A DNA stretch of 42,965 nt from Pseudomonas sp. (GTDB taxonomy: Bacteria; Pseudomonadota; Gammaproteobacteria; Pseudomonadales; Pseudomonadaceae), in NCBI GenBank assembly GCA_030603065.1, contig JAUVYN010000022.1, forward strand, positions 1-42,965, given 5' to 3'. This document shows, piece after piece, positions 8,520 through 16,684 of this stretch. The position numbers were made by a program, and so were the translations under genes. The notes under the pieces were generated by a model, which searched no databases, was not told where the DNA came from, and saw only the letters and a list, made by a program, of their open reading frames with translations. How positions within the stretch are numbered: position 1 is the stretch's first letter; the number at the start of each line of letters is the position of its first letter.

Positions 8520-9766
8520 TGAACGATAGCTACGAAACATCGGGCTGGCGCACCGCACTAGCCGGCTCTCAGATGCTGTTCGTGGCCTTCGGCGCCCTGG
8601 TGCTGATGCCACTGATTACCGGTATGGACCCAAGCGTTGCGCTGTTTACCGCCGGCCTCGGCACACTACTGTTCCAGTTCACCACGCAGCGCCAGGTGCC
8701 GGTTTTTCTCGCCTCGAGCTTCGCTTTCATCGCCCCTATCATGTACAGCAACCAAACCTGGGGGCTCGAAGCGACTCTGGGCGGATTGCTGGCAGCGGGC
8801 ATGCTGTATGTCCTCCTGAGCCTTTTGGTACGGCTGCGTGGTCCCGGCTTCATCCAGCGCCTGCTACCGCCGGTGGTGGTCGGCCCGGTAATCATGGTGA
8901 TCGGTCTGGGCCTTGCCTCGGTGGCGGTGAACATGGCCATGGGCAAGTCCGGAGATGGCAGCCTTCAGTTGGTGGAATACTCCACAGCGGTGATCATCTC
9001 TTTGGCCTCGCTGACCACGACCATCCTGGTCGCGGTATTCGCCAAGGGCATCTTCCGCCTGGTGCCGATCCTCGCAGGGGTTGTAGTTGGCTATACGCTG
9101 GCCTGGTTTCTCGGCGCAGTAGACTTTTCGAGCGTCGGCTCGGCCAACTGGCTTTCGGTGCCGGCCTTCGTTACCCCGGAGTTCAAGCTGGCGGCGATCC
9201 TGTTCATGATCCCGGTGGCGATCGCCCCGGCCATCGAGCATATCGGTGACGTACTCGCCATCGGCTCGGTGACCGGCAAGGACTACATTCGCAAGCCAGG
9301 CCTGCAGCGCACCCTGCTCGGCGACGGCATCGCCACTTCTGCTGCCGCCTGCCTGGGTGGACCGCCCAATACCACCTACTCGGAAGTGACCGGCGCAGTC
9401 ATGCTGACCCGCAACTTCAACCCCAACGTGATGATCTGGGCGGCGGTATTCGCCATTGGCCTGGCTTTCGTCAGCAAGTTCGGAGCTGTACTGCTGAGCA
9501 TGCCGGTCCCGGTCATGGGCGGAATTCTCTGTCTGTTGTTCGGCTCGATTGCCGTGGTCGGCATGAATACGCTGATGCGCAACCAGGTGGACCTGACGCA
9601 GCCGCGCAATCTTTGCATCGTCTCGGTCACGCTGGTCTTCGGCATCGGCGGCATGATCATTGGCAACCAGGATTTCAATCTGCAGGGCATCAGTCTCTGC
9701 GGCGTGGTCGCTATCGTGTTGAATCTGGTGCTTCCGCGGCATGACGAGGCAACCAGAGCAGCTTGA
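8519..9766 (+). CDS. uraA: Uracil:proton symporter (NCS2 family)
   Basis: Inner-membrane uracil importer. The 415-residue protein has the NCS2 14-span pattern, the EHIGDVLAIGSVTGKDY segment containing the conserved Glu-His used in substrate binding, and the family motif GGPPNTTYSEVTGAVMLTRN. It overlaps the stop of upp by one base, giving the standard upp-uraA operon. Its own stop lies nine bases from that of the convergent pilE, and I see no hairpin terminator between them. Confidence 0.95.
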   Translation: MNDSYETSGWRTALAGSQMLFVAFGALVLMPLITGMDPSVALFTAGLGTLLFQFTTQRQVPVFLASSFAFIAPIMYSNQTWGLEATLGGLLAAGMLYVLLSLLVRLRGPGFIQRLLPPVVVGPVIMVIGLGLASVAVNMAMGKSGDGSLQLVEYSTAVIISLASLTTTILVAVFAKGIFRLVPILAGVVVGYTLAWFLGAVDFSSVGSANWLSVPAFVTPEFKLAAILFMIPVAIAPAIEHIGDVLAIGSVTGKDYIRKPGLQRTLLGDGIATSAAACLGGPPNTTYSEVTGAVMLTRNFNPNVMIWAAVFAIGLAFVSKFGAVLLSMPVPVMGGILCLLFGSIAVVGMNTLMRNQVDLTQPRNLCIVSVTLVFGIGGMIIGNQDFNLQGISLCGVVAIVLNLVLPRHDEATRAA

Positions 9767-9775
9767 GCATAACGC

Positions 9776-10180
9776 CTACCGGCGCCAGCAGCGCATATCG
9801 GCAGGCGATCGCTCACCCGCCTGGGTAACGCTGTAAATGGCGCAAGGGTCCGCCGCCATGATGCCCCCGGGAACAGCTTCCGCACGCAGCGTATAGGTGT
9901 TGGGCGTAAGCACGACAGCCGCGATGGAGTAGACGGCTGCACCCTCTGCCGGGCTCTGAACCACCAGATTCAGACCGGACGTGTTATACGCACCGGTACG
10001 AGTGAAATGGCGCTCGAGAAGCTGAGCGTTTTCCAGCAGCACGCTGGTCACTTCCGCCCGCCGGGTCTGCCGAACCTGTTCGCTGTAAGCTGGGTAAGCG
10101 ATTGCCGCGAGAATCCCGACGACCGCCACGACGATCATGAGCTCGATGAGGGTGAACGCTGTCTGCTGCGCTGAATTCAT
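9776..10180 (-). CDS. pilE: Type IV minor pilin PilE
   Basis: Minor pilin incorporated into or priming the type IV pilus. The 134-residue prepilin has a short leader, then the classic hydrophobic N-terminal helix FTLIELMIVVAVVGILAAIA with Glu at +5 and YPAYSEQ following. Two Cys near the C terminus (ADPCAIY and DMRCW) would close the D-loop. Odd: the residue before the cleavage site is Ala (QQTA/FTLIEL) instead of the near-invariant Gly. AGGGG lies six bases before the ATG. It is the last gene of the pilV-W-X-Y1-E unit, nine bases after pilY1. Confidence 0.9.
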   Translation of the reverse strand: MNSAQQTAFTLIELMIVVAVVGILAAIAYPAYSEQVRQTRRAEVTSVLLENAQLLERHFTRTGAYNTSGLNLVVQSPAEGAAVYSIAAVVLTPNTYTLRAEAVPGGIMAADPCAIYSVTQAGERSPADMRCWRR

Positions 10181-10189
10181 CGCTATCCC

Positions 10190-13084
10190 CTACATCAGCT
10201 GGCGCCACATGACGCGGCGAAACAAAGAAAGTGACAAGCCGGTCAGCGTCTCGGTTCCAGCTGAGCCTCCTACCACGTAGTGTTCGACTCCATCGCCGGT
10301 CACCACGGTAATATCTCCAGGCCAGCCGACATTCAGATCAATCCCTGCACTCAGCCCGTCCGCCTCGCTTACGACGCCGTCCCCACCGATATCGAGCACC
10401 CCGTAGGCCATCATCGAGCCGCTCAGCAGGTCCAGAGCCATCAGCCAACCGTCACCGCTCAAGCCCTCACAGGGGTCTTTGCTATTCGTGGCATCCACCA
10501 ACCCGGTGTTGAACAGCACCCTGTTTCCACGGACCAGCAGGTTGCGCGTGACCCGCTCACCAGTCCGGCTGCCATTGAATGACAATGGCAGATACCAGCC
10601 CGACTCGGTGGACCAGCTCACTGGGTACTGGGTGACCACGCGGTTGGCGCGTCCGTTGACCATTTTCTCGGCTGCGATGCGCTGCGCTCGAAGGTCGCCC
10701 GCCCCCAGTCCACCCGAGCCGCCGGGCCTGTCCCATACGCCATAGAACGCCTGGAGTGCGGTGGAGCTGATGTCCGTCTGCTCGAGAAGCTTGCCCGTGC
10801 CGAACAGTACCATTCGTCCACCTTGTGGATGCTCTGCAATCTGAGGCTGGACCGTGATGGGCTGATCGTCTTCAGTTCTGAACAACGGTTGCGCATCGAA
10901 CGCAAGGCTCCAGCCAGACACTTCGCTACCCGCCAGGTCGAACCTCCATAGCTGGCCGTGCAGATCGCCAGCATAGGCGGTATGCAGTACACCCCGGCTA
11001 TCCGTCACCAGCCTTGCTGACGACAGGCCGTTATTCCCAGGAACACCGTGGCGGTCGGGTACCATCAGCTCGCGGATCACTTCGCCAGTAGCTGCGTCGG
11101 CAACGATCAGCGAGGCCTTGCCCGACGCACTTCCGTACCCATTGCCGACAACCACCACCGACCTACCGTCCGCCATCCGCCCGAAGGCCGGCATGGCGTA
11201 GGTAAAGCCCAGATTGGACCAGTTGGCGTGAGAGGGATTGCGCTCCCAAAGGGCCCCCAGGGCTGTGTTTCCCGAAGCCTCGTCAAACAAGCGGAGACCA
11301 ATCAGAGACTTTCCTCCCGCCCCCATGCCCGCCACCGCCAGCGTCGTCCAGAGACCGCCGATCCTGACGTCCGCCAGAGCGATAGGGCCGTCTACCCCCG
11401 GCGTGTAGGTGGCTCCCCCATACTGCGAGCTGGCCTTGCTACCCAGGAAACCGTATGCCGATACGGGCAGATAGCCCATTCGGTGCTCGCCCGTATTCGC
11501 ATCGAGCACATGCAGCAGGCCATCATTCGAGCCGATTACCAGACTCGGCGTCATTTCGACCAGGCGCGCCAGCCTGAAGGCCTCGAAGGCCGCGCTGCCA
11601 TCGCCTGCCGACTCGGTATCCTGGACGGTGTGCCTGATAGGTGAATTGATGACGTCGCCCATCAGCCGATGTCGACGGCGAAGGGGCGCGGGGTTGTTTC
11701 CACGAACCCAGTCCAGCAGAACATTGGCGGCGCTGAGATCGTCTCCCACCGCCCCGGCACGGCGGGCTTCCGAGGCAAGCCGCGCGACCTGCGGGGCAGC
11801 GAGCCTGGTGGCACTTTCCTTGCCAATCACCACCCGCATGCCGGAAAACTCGTTGATGGTTTCGACACGTCTGTTACCGGGAACGTAGGTACTGTCAGTG
11901 GTCCAGACCCGAGCTTCCAGCTGTCCGAGCGCCCCCAATTGGACGGCTTCGATCGAGCCACTCCAGTCTTCCGGATCATATCGGGTTCGATAGAAAAGAC
12001 TTTCGCCGGGCATAAGTACCGGGCTACTGGCCGTACCGCTCCCACCGGACCCCGCCGTCGCATTGATCTCGCCCACCACCTTTCTGAGGGCTGCAGACAA
12101 CTGGTCGGCCGAATCTGCGGCGAAGTACTGCCCGCCACCCGCCTGCGCAGCCGCGGCGAGCGGATTGGCGCCGGCATCAGGCTGCTCCTCATCGTCGAGA
12201 CCCGCCCCGAACCCGAAGCCGATGACATGTGTCTGCATGCTCTGCATGGGGTAGTCGGGGTCATCCCAGGACTTGCCAGCCGCATCGTTGCGCACACCAT
12301 GGCGTCGGGTATTGCGAAGGTCCGTCTCGTTGGCGAAGGCCGCGAGCTCGGCCAGATGGAACGGTGCTGAAGAGCCGCGCCAATTAGGCAGATTGTTTTC
12401 GCCCGCCACACCGGGGTTGTTGCGGTCAGGGTCGGAAGCGGGGGGCAGCTCGCTGGGCCTGTCAAAGTCCGCGGTAGGCAGTCCGTCGGTAAGCACGAGG
12501 GCGAAGTTGCGCTGACAGCGGTATTCGATCGGACTGGTGAAGGTCGTCACGCCACTGCCCTGATAGTGCGGCGTCAAACCTCGCATATAGCGGGTTATTT
12601 CGTAGTAGGTTTCGCCAAGCGGGGTATAGGTGGCGGGCCTAACTGACGGCTCGATTGCGGCGATCTGTCGACTCAGACTGGCGAAATGGGCGTCTCCCTC
12701 CCCCGGCGCCACGGATGCGACGCCCAGCAGCTTTCTTCCCCCCGGACCATCGCTTTCGCTGATGCTGCCGTTGTACACGAAAAGACCGTAGCGAAGCCCA
12801 CGATTGTCCGCCAGCACGTTTTTCAGCACGGTTTTGGCGATGGTGATTCTTCTGCGGGAGTCATCGGAGGTTATCGCACCATCGAGATCACGACGCATGC
12901 TGCTCGAGTTATCGAACAGGATCACCATGTTCGGTGCCACGGCAGTCCCCGCCAGCATGGCGCCCGGCCTTGGTGTGAAGGCCTGGGCCATCTGGGTCGA
13001 AGCAAGCACCACGGCCACGCCGGAGAGCACAGGTGCGAATTGCAACCTTCCCAGCACCCCGCGTTCAGGCCTGACTGTGGACAT
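10190..13084 (-). CDS. pilY1: Type IV pilus tip adhesin / assembly factor PilY1
   Basis: PilY1 sits at the pilus tip with the minor pilins, supports assembly and acts in adhesion and surface sensing. The 964-residue product has a signal peptide ending near residue 35 (MAQA), then a von Willebrand A domain (about 50-330) with the MIDAS motif DNSSS at residues 58-62. The PilY beta-propeller fills the C-terminal half (from about 470), including LVIGSNDGLLHVLDA. An EF-hand-like calcium loop DIGGDGVVSEADG lies near residue 898. It is shorter than the roughly 1160-residue P. aeruginosa protein. ATG 13084 is chosen over an earlier in-frame codon at 13117 because GGAG lies seven bases upstream; it overlaps the end of pilX by 20 bases. 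Confidence 0.92.
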   Translation of the reverse strand: MSTVRPERGVLGRLQFAPVLSGVAVVLASTQMAQAFTPRPGAMLAGTAVAPNMVILFDNSSSMRRDLDGAITSDDSRRRITIAKTVLKNVLADNRGLRYGLFVYNGSISESDGPGGRKLLGVASVAPGEGDAHFASLSRQIAAIEPSVRPATYTPLGETYYEITRYMRGLTPHYQGSGVTTFTSPIEYRCQRNFALVLTDGLPTADFDRPSELPPASDPDRNNPGVAGENNLPNWRGSSAPFHLAELAAFANETDLRNTRRHGVRNDAAGKSWDDPDYPMQSMQTHVIGFGFGAGLDDEEQPDAGANPLAAAAQAGGGQYFAADSADQLSAALRKVVGEINATAGSGGSGTASSPVLMPGESLFYRTRYDPEDWSGSIEAVQLGALGQLEARVWTTDSTYVPGNRRVETINEFSGMRVVIGKESATRLAAPQVARLASEARRAGAVGDDLSAANVLLDWVRGNNPAPLRRRHRLMGDVINSPIRHTVQDTESAGDGSAAFEAFRLARLVEMTPSLVIGSNDGLLHVLDANTGEHRMGYLPVSAYGFLGSKASSQYGGATYTPGVDGPIALADVRIGGLWTTLAVAGMGAGGKSLIGLRLFDEASGNTALGALWERNPSHANWSNLGFTYAMPAFGRMADGRSVVVVGNGYGSASGKASLIVADAATGEVIRELMVPDRHGVPGNNGLSSARLVTDSRGVLHTAYAGDLHGQLWRFDLAGSEVSGWSLAFDAQPLFRTEDDQPITVQPQIAEHPQGGRMVLFGTGKLLEQTDISSTALQAFYGVWDRPGGSGGLGAGDLRAQRIAAEKMVNGRANRVVTQYPVSWSTESGWYLPLSFNGSRTGERVTRNLLVRGNRVLFNTGLVDATNSKDPCEGLSGDGWLMALDLLSGSMMAYGVLDIGGDGVVSEADGLSAGIDLNVGWPGDITVVTGDGVEHYVVGGSAGTETLTGLSLSLFRRVMWRQLM

Positions 13085-13553
13085 AGACCGTCTCCAGTAT
13101 GGTGCGCGTGGCGCCACGGAACGAGACCACCACTATCTTGTAAAGTGTCCCCGGAGCGGCAGATAGTACGTTGACCGGCGCATGACTCTCGCCAAGATTG
13201 ATGATGCGATACCAGAGCGTCATGCCGTTGGTCTGCGGGGACGCTGTTATGACCTGCCAGCCGAGCGGGGCGGTGACCGAATCCACATCGAAGATGCTTT
13301 GCTCCACATTGCAGCCCGCTCCAGAGCACACCTGTGCGAAGGCCGCCGGATCATCCTGGATTACCTTCTCGGCCACTCTCAATGCGGCTTCGGCGGCTTG
13401 AAAGCTATCGATCTTGAAGCGTGTGTTCGCCGCCATCCGTTCCTGGGTGGCAGAAAGTCGAACAGCAGAGACAGCAGCCAGTGTCGTGATCAGTAGAAAG
13501 ACCAGACTGATCGCCAGGGCGACGCCTTGTTGGGGAGTGCGAGGGGACCTCAT
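13065..13553 (-). CDS. pilX: Type IV minor pilin PilX
   Basis: A 162-residue minor pilin of the PilX type. The prepilin site is QQG/VALAISLVFLLITTLAAV, in which the position-5 glutamate of ordinary pilins is absent, as is characteristic for the PilX/GspK-like tip pilins. The conserved RMAANTRFKIDSFQAAEAAL segment follows. Two Cys (CSGAGC) could form a disulfide. It begins eleven bases after the pilW stop, with GGAG five bases before the ATG, and its end overlaps the pilY1 start. PilX probably joins PilV, PilW, PilE and PilY1 in the priming complex at the pilus tip. Confidence 0.9.
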   Translation of the reverse strand: MRSPRTPQQGVALAISLVFLLITTLAAVSAVRLSATQERMAANTRFKIDSFQAAEAALRVAEKVIQDDPAAFAQVCSGAGCNVEQSIFDVDSVTAPLGWQVITASPQTNGMTLWYRIINLGESHAPVNVLSAAPGTLYKIVVVSFRGATRTILETVYVHSQA

Positions 13554-13564
13554 GAGTGCTCCAT

Positions 13565-14338
13565 CTAGTCCATGCGATTGCGAAGCGCGGCGACCACGGT
13601 GAACTCCTGGGTGCCCACCTGCGCATTCATCGGGTTGTCAGGGCTGTCGCTCAGTTGCAGGGCTAACCTTACGCTTCGGATCCGGTCGAAATCGGCATCG
13701 GCGACGCTTCCCTGATAATCACCAGCGACATTCAGATCTCCAGCAGCCGCGGCCAGCGCGAAACTGATATCCAGGCCAACCACTCCATCGATAAGGGTCT
13801 GGAAGCTCCCGCTGCCATTACTGCGGACCTGTAGCCTGTGTTCGTCGACGCGGTACTCCACCTGGCGCAGCGGTATGAGCACGTCCCCGGGATTTACGAC
13901 AACGGCTCCGCTGTCGGCGATGCGTGCCTCGCTTCGGCAGTCGGTAGCGATGAGCCATTTCGCACCGAGGCCAGGAAGGGTTCGGGTAGTCTGGGTCACG
14001 AAGGATTCGGCATTGGGATCGGCGGTGATGATCTTCAGGCGACCGGATTCATATGAAATCGGCGTATCGAAGGCTGCCGGAAAGCTGTCTGCGTTGGCCA
14101 GACGAGAGCGGTTGAGGCAGCCGTACATGTTGACCATGCGGATCTCCGACGCCATCCGGGTCAGGACGAAGCGCGCATCCTCCTGCATGGCCGCGACCTT
14201 GCGCTGCAGCGCGTAGGCCTGATTATTGCCGAGAAAGACCTGTATAACCCCCAGCACCACGATCAGCCCCAGCACCAGGGCAATGAGAACCTCCACCAAC
14301 CCGAATCCACCCTCCTGTGCAGGCGATTTCATGATCAT
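13565..14338 (-). CDS. pilW: Type IV minor pilin PilW
   Basis: A 257-residue minor pilin with cleavage site EGG/FGLVEVLIALVLGLIVVLG (Glu at +5) and the PilW hallmark FLGNNQAYALQRKVAAMQEDARF. This is followed by SEIRMVNMYGC and a long globular part ending QVGTQEFTVVAALRNRMD. Its ATG overlaps the pilV stop in an ATGA arrangement, so the two are translationally coupled; a second ATG at 14332 would shorten the leader by two residues. PilW is thought to link PilV, PilX and PilY1 in the tip complex. Confidence 0.92.
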   Translation of the reverse strand: MIMKSPAQEGGFGLVEVLIALVLGLIVVLGVIQVFLGNNQAYALQRKVAAMQEDARFVLTRMASEIRMVNMYGCLNRSRLANADSFPAAFDTPISYESGRLKIITADPNAESFVTQTTRTLPGLGAKWLIATDCRSEARIADSGAVVVNPGDVLIPLRQVEYRVDEHRLQVRSNGSGSFQTLIDGVVGLDISFALAAAAGDLNVAGDYQGSVADADFDRIRSVRLALQLSDSPDNPMNAQVGTQEFTVVAALRNRMD

Positions 14339-14814
14339 TCGCGACTGACCAGAGAGCTGACGACGAACTCGGTGTCCGCTTCTCCAGACCTGATGCGAGA
14401 GTCAGACCACCTGATGCTGACCGTCGCCCTGTTACCGGTTATTAAGATGGCGCCCTTGCCCTCGGGCAGGCGGCAGCCTACCGCAGTAGCGAAATCGGTC
14501 AGATCTTGCGCTTCGACACTGGCAGGTGCCTCCGGTGTCGAAGCGCACGCATCAACATTGATGGTATAGCTGGCGAGGTTGCCTGAATTGGCTCGCATTC
14601 GATCGAGCATGTCATAGGCTATGAAGCTCGCCTGGGTCGCATGGGAGGCGCTCGCGTTGTAACGAAGCGCATTGAGCTGCAACGATGCGGCACCCAGTAT
14701 GCCGACAGCGAGCACCAGCACGGCGATCAGCACTTCCAGCAGACTGACGCCACGCTGAACCCTGCTGCTTGAACCGAGCCGGAATCCCGTTAGCGCGACC
14801 CGCCCGCCTGGCAT
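14335..14814 (-). CDS. pilV: Type IV minor pilin PilV
   Basis: A 159-residue minor pilin. The cleavage site VQRG/VSLLEVLIAVLVLAVGILGA has Glu at +5 and Val rather than Phe or Met at +1; ASLQLNALRYN and IAYDMLDRMRAN follow, as in PilV. The start is uncertain: ATG 14814 gives a plausible 22-residue leader but no Shine-Dalgarno, while in-frame ATGs at 14892, 14913 and 14946 would give leaders of about 48 residues or more. It is the first gene of the pil unit here; the usual upstream fimT and fimU are missing, and the next gene upstream is an unrelated dehydrogenase. Confidence 0.85.
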   Translation of the reverse strand: MPGGRVALTGFRLGSSSRVQRGVSLLEVLIAVLVLAVGILGAASLQLNALRYNASASHATQASFIAYDMLDRMRANSGNLASYTINVDACASTPEAPASVEAQDLTDFATAVGCRLPEGKGAILITGNRATVSIRWSDSRIRSGEADTEFVVSSLVSRE

Positions 14815-14917
14815 TCTGATCGGGCTACTGGCCAGTCGAGTCGCAAGGGCGCGAGAGTCGAGTTGAGTTGAGGTTCGGGTATCCACATCCATGTGCGCAG
14901 TTCCGGGTAGCTCCATT

Positions 14918-14937
14918 GGCCAGCCAAAAGGCTGGCC
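14918..14937. other. Small perfect hairpin upstream of pilV
   Basis: GGCCAGCC-AAAA-GGCTGGCC forms an 8-bp GC-rich stem with a four-base loop. It lies between the dehydrogenase stop and pilV. There is no T-tract on either side, so it is not a standard intrinsic terminator; it may be a leader structure or an incidental repeat. Confidence 0.35.
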
Positions 14938-15040
14938 GGGAAACACTACCCGCCCGAGAAGGCCAAGGGATCACCCGTTCGGGTGTATCACTGAGCAGCA
15001 TCTCACAAAAAGACACGAGCCAATTCCGCTTTGGATCATG

Positions 15041-15982
15041 TCAGAGCTGGTGCAGCGACTGCAGGTGCTCCGCCAGTTGTTCGACGATACGCTGGCGTGC
15101 GGCACGGCTACCCCAGGCACAGTGTGGCGTGACGATGAGATTGGGTACGTTCGCGGCGAGCAGCGGGTTGTCCGCTGCCGGAGGTTCGGAAGTGAGCACG
15201 TCGCAAGCGGCACCGGCGAGATGGCCTTCGCGCAAGCTGTCGGCCAACGCACGCTCGTCGACCAGCCCACCCCGCGCGGTGTTGATCAGAAAGCTGCCTC
15301 GCTTCATGCGCATCAATTGCTCGGCTCCTATCAGGTTGCGGGTAGCGTCGGTGAGGGGACAGTGCAGACTCAGCATGTCCACATCCGCCAGCAGTTCGTC
15401 GAGGCAGGGCCGCCCCTGCTGCTCGCGGCCCGGCAAAGACCCGGCTACCACCTGCATACCGAAGGCCTCGGCGAGGCGCGCCACTGCCTGCCCCAGCTCG
15501 CCATACCCGAGGATTCCCAGACGCATTCCGCAAAGCTCTTCGATCGGATAGTCCAGCAGGCAGAACTGCGAACTGCGTTGCCAGTCACCGCGCACTACAG
15601 CGCTCCGGTAGGCCTCGAATCTGGTGACCAGCGCGAGCATCAGCATCAGGGTGTGCTGGGCTACCGACGAGGTGCCGTAGCCCCGGCAATTGAAAACTCG
15701 GATACCACGACGTGCCGCCGCCTCGAGGTCGACGTTGTTCAGCCCTGTGGCCGCGACCAGAATGCCGCGCAGATCCGGGCAGGCGCCCATGACGGCGTCA
15801 TCGATGACCACCTTGTTGGTAATAACGGCCTGGCAGCCCGCCAGCCTGTCGGTCACCTGACCAGGCGCTGTCGTCGAGTAGAGGCTTAGGCTGGAAGACG
15901 CATTGCGCAACGGCTCCAGATCCAGGTCGTTGCGATCGAGCGAGTCGTGGTCAAGAAACACTACACGGGGTTTCTGATTCAT
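15041..15982 (-). CDS. D-2-hydroxyacid dehydrogenase (glycerate/hydroxypyruvate reductase type)
   Basis: NAD(P)-dependent oxidoreductase acting on a small 2-hydroxy- or 2-oxo-acid such as hydroxypyruvate or glyoxylate. The 313-residue protein has the nucleotide fold GILGYGELGQ (about residues 156-165) and the catalytic triad of the family: Arg237 (NTARGGLVDE), Glu266 (TSEPP) and His287 (TPHCAW). The substrate-side N-terminal part includes LVAATGLNNVDLEAA. Closest group from motifs is HprA-like glycerate dehydrogenase; the exact substrate is not determinable. ATG 15982 is preferred over GTG 15985. It is divergent from the LysE-type exporter. Confidence 0.87.
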   Translation of the reverse strand: MNQKPRVVFLDHDSLDRNDLDLEPLRNASSSLSLYSTTAPGQVTDRLAGCQAVITNKVVIDDAVMGACPDLRGILVAATGLNNVDLEAAARRGIRVFNCRGYGTSSVAQHTLMLMLALVTRFEAYRSAVVRGDWQRSSQFCLLDYPIEELCGMRLGILGYGELGQAVARLAEAFGMQVVAGSLPGREQQGRPCLDELLADVDMLSLHCPLTDATRNLIGAEQLMRMKRGSFLINTARGGLVDERALADSLREGHLAGAACDVLTSEPPAADNPLLAANVPNLIVTPHCAWGSRAARQRIVEQLAEHLQSLHQL

Positions 15983-16043
15983 CACTGTACCTGTCTGCTA
16001 ATGCATGGGATGTCTAAAATGGCTGCTTTGGCTGGAGACGCTA

Positions 16044-16679
16044 ATGTATCTGCAGGAGTTCCTGGTGGTCGCGCTGGTTCATTTGCTGGCCGTAGCCAGT
16101 CCCGGTCCCGATCTGGCGGTAGTGCTGCGCAACAGCGTGGGGTTTGGTCGCCCGGCCGGTCTTGCCACGGCGGCCGGCATCGGAACCGGTATTCTGCTGC
16201 ACGTCGGATATTCGCTCCTCGGCATAGGTCTGATCGTCAGCCAGTCGCCGACGCTGTTCAACGTCCTCAAGGGCGCCGCGGCGCTGTATCTGATTTATCT
16301 GGGGATACAGGGGCTGCGATCGAAACCCCGCGGCCCGGCTGACCCAATCGACCCGCTGGTTGCACCGCGGGCTCGCAGGGCGTTCATGACAGGGCTGATT
16401 ACCAACGGGCTGAACCCCAAGGCGACACTGTTTTTTCTGGCGTTGTTCAGTGTGGTGATCGACCCGGGCACGCCCACCCTGGTGAAGGCAGGTTATGGTG
16501 CCTATCTCGCACTGGCCACGGCGGCGTGGTTCTGCCTGGTAGCGCTGTTCTTCACACGGCCGGCGATCAGGGCTGGCCTTACACGGTTCGGCCACTGGTT
16601 CGACCGGGCGATGGGCGTCATCCTGCTCGGGCTGGGAATGCAACTGGCGCTTTCCGAAGGGCTGCGCCAGTTGCCCTGA
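16044..16679 (+). CDS. LysE/RhtB-family amino-acid exporter
   Basis: A 211-residue inner-membrane protein with about six spans. The family signature is at the N terminus: LAVASPGPDLAVVLRNSVGFGR (split by PGPD), then LYLIYLGIQGLRS and the internal TGLITNGLNPKATLFFLALF motif typical of RhtB/LeuE-type exporters. It should export small neutral amino acids or homoserine lactone-type compounds, but the substrate is not known. GGAG seven bases before ATG 16044 decides the start; upstream in-frame ATG 16005 lacks one. Its stop is five bases from that of the convergent hemH. Confidence 0.88.
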   Translation: MYLQEFLVVALVHLLAVASPGPDLAVVLRNSVGFGRPAGLATAAGIGTGILLHVGYSLLGIGLIVSQSPTLFNVLKGAAALYLIYLGIQGLRSKPRGPADPIDPLVAPRARRAFMTGLITNGLNPKATLFFLALFSVVIDPGTPTLVKAGYGAYLALATAAWFCLVALFFTRPAIRAGLTRFGHWFDRAMGVILLGLGMQLALSEGLRQLP

Positions 16680-16684
16680 ACGGC

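Noticed and set aside
8864-9742. 292-codon frame antisense to uraA
   Set aside because: Same reason: His/Asp/Arg-rich shadow of a hydrophobic gene, no ribosome site, no domain.
14238-14243. TGTATA inside pilW and TGTACA copies inside coding regions (2602, 8744, 12772, 19062) as light-response half-sites
   Set aside because: Single half-sites within genes without a partner at 12 bases.
14972-14985. Small hairpin CACCC-GTTC-GGGTG after the hydroxyacid dehydrogenase
   Set aside because: Only 5 bp and no T-tract; too weak to call a terminator.
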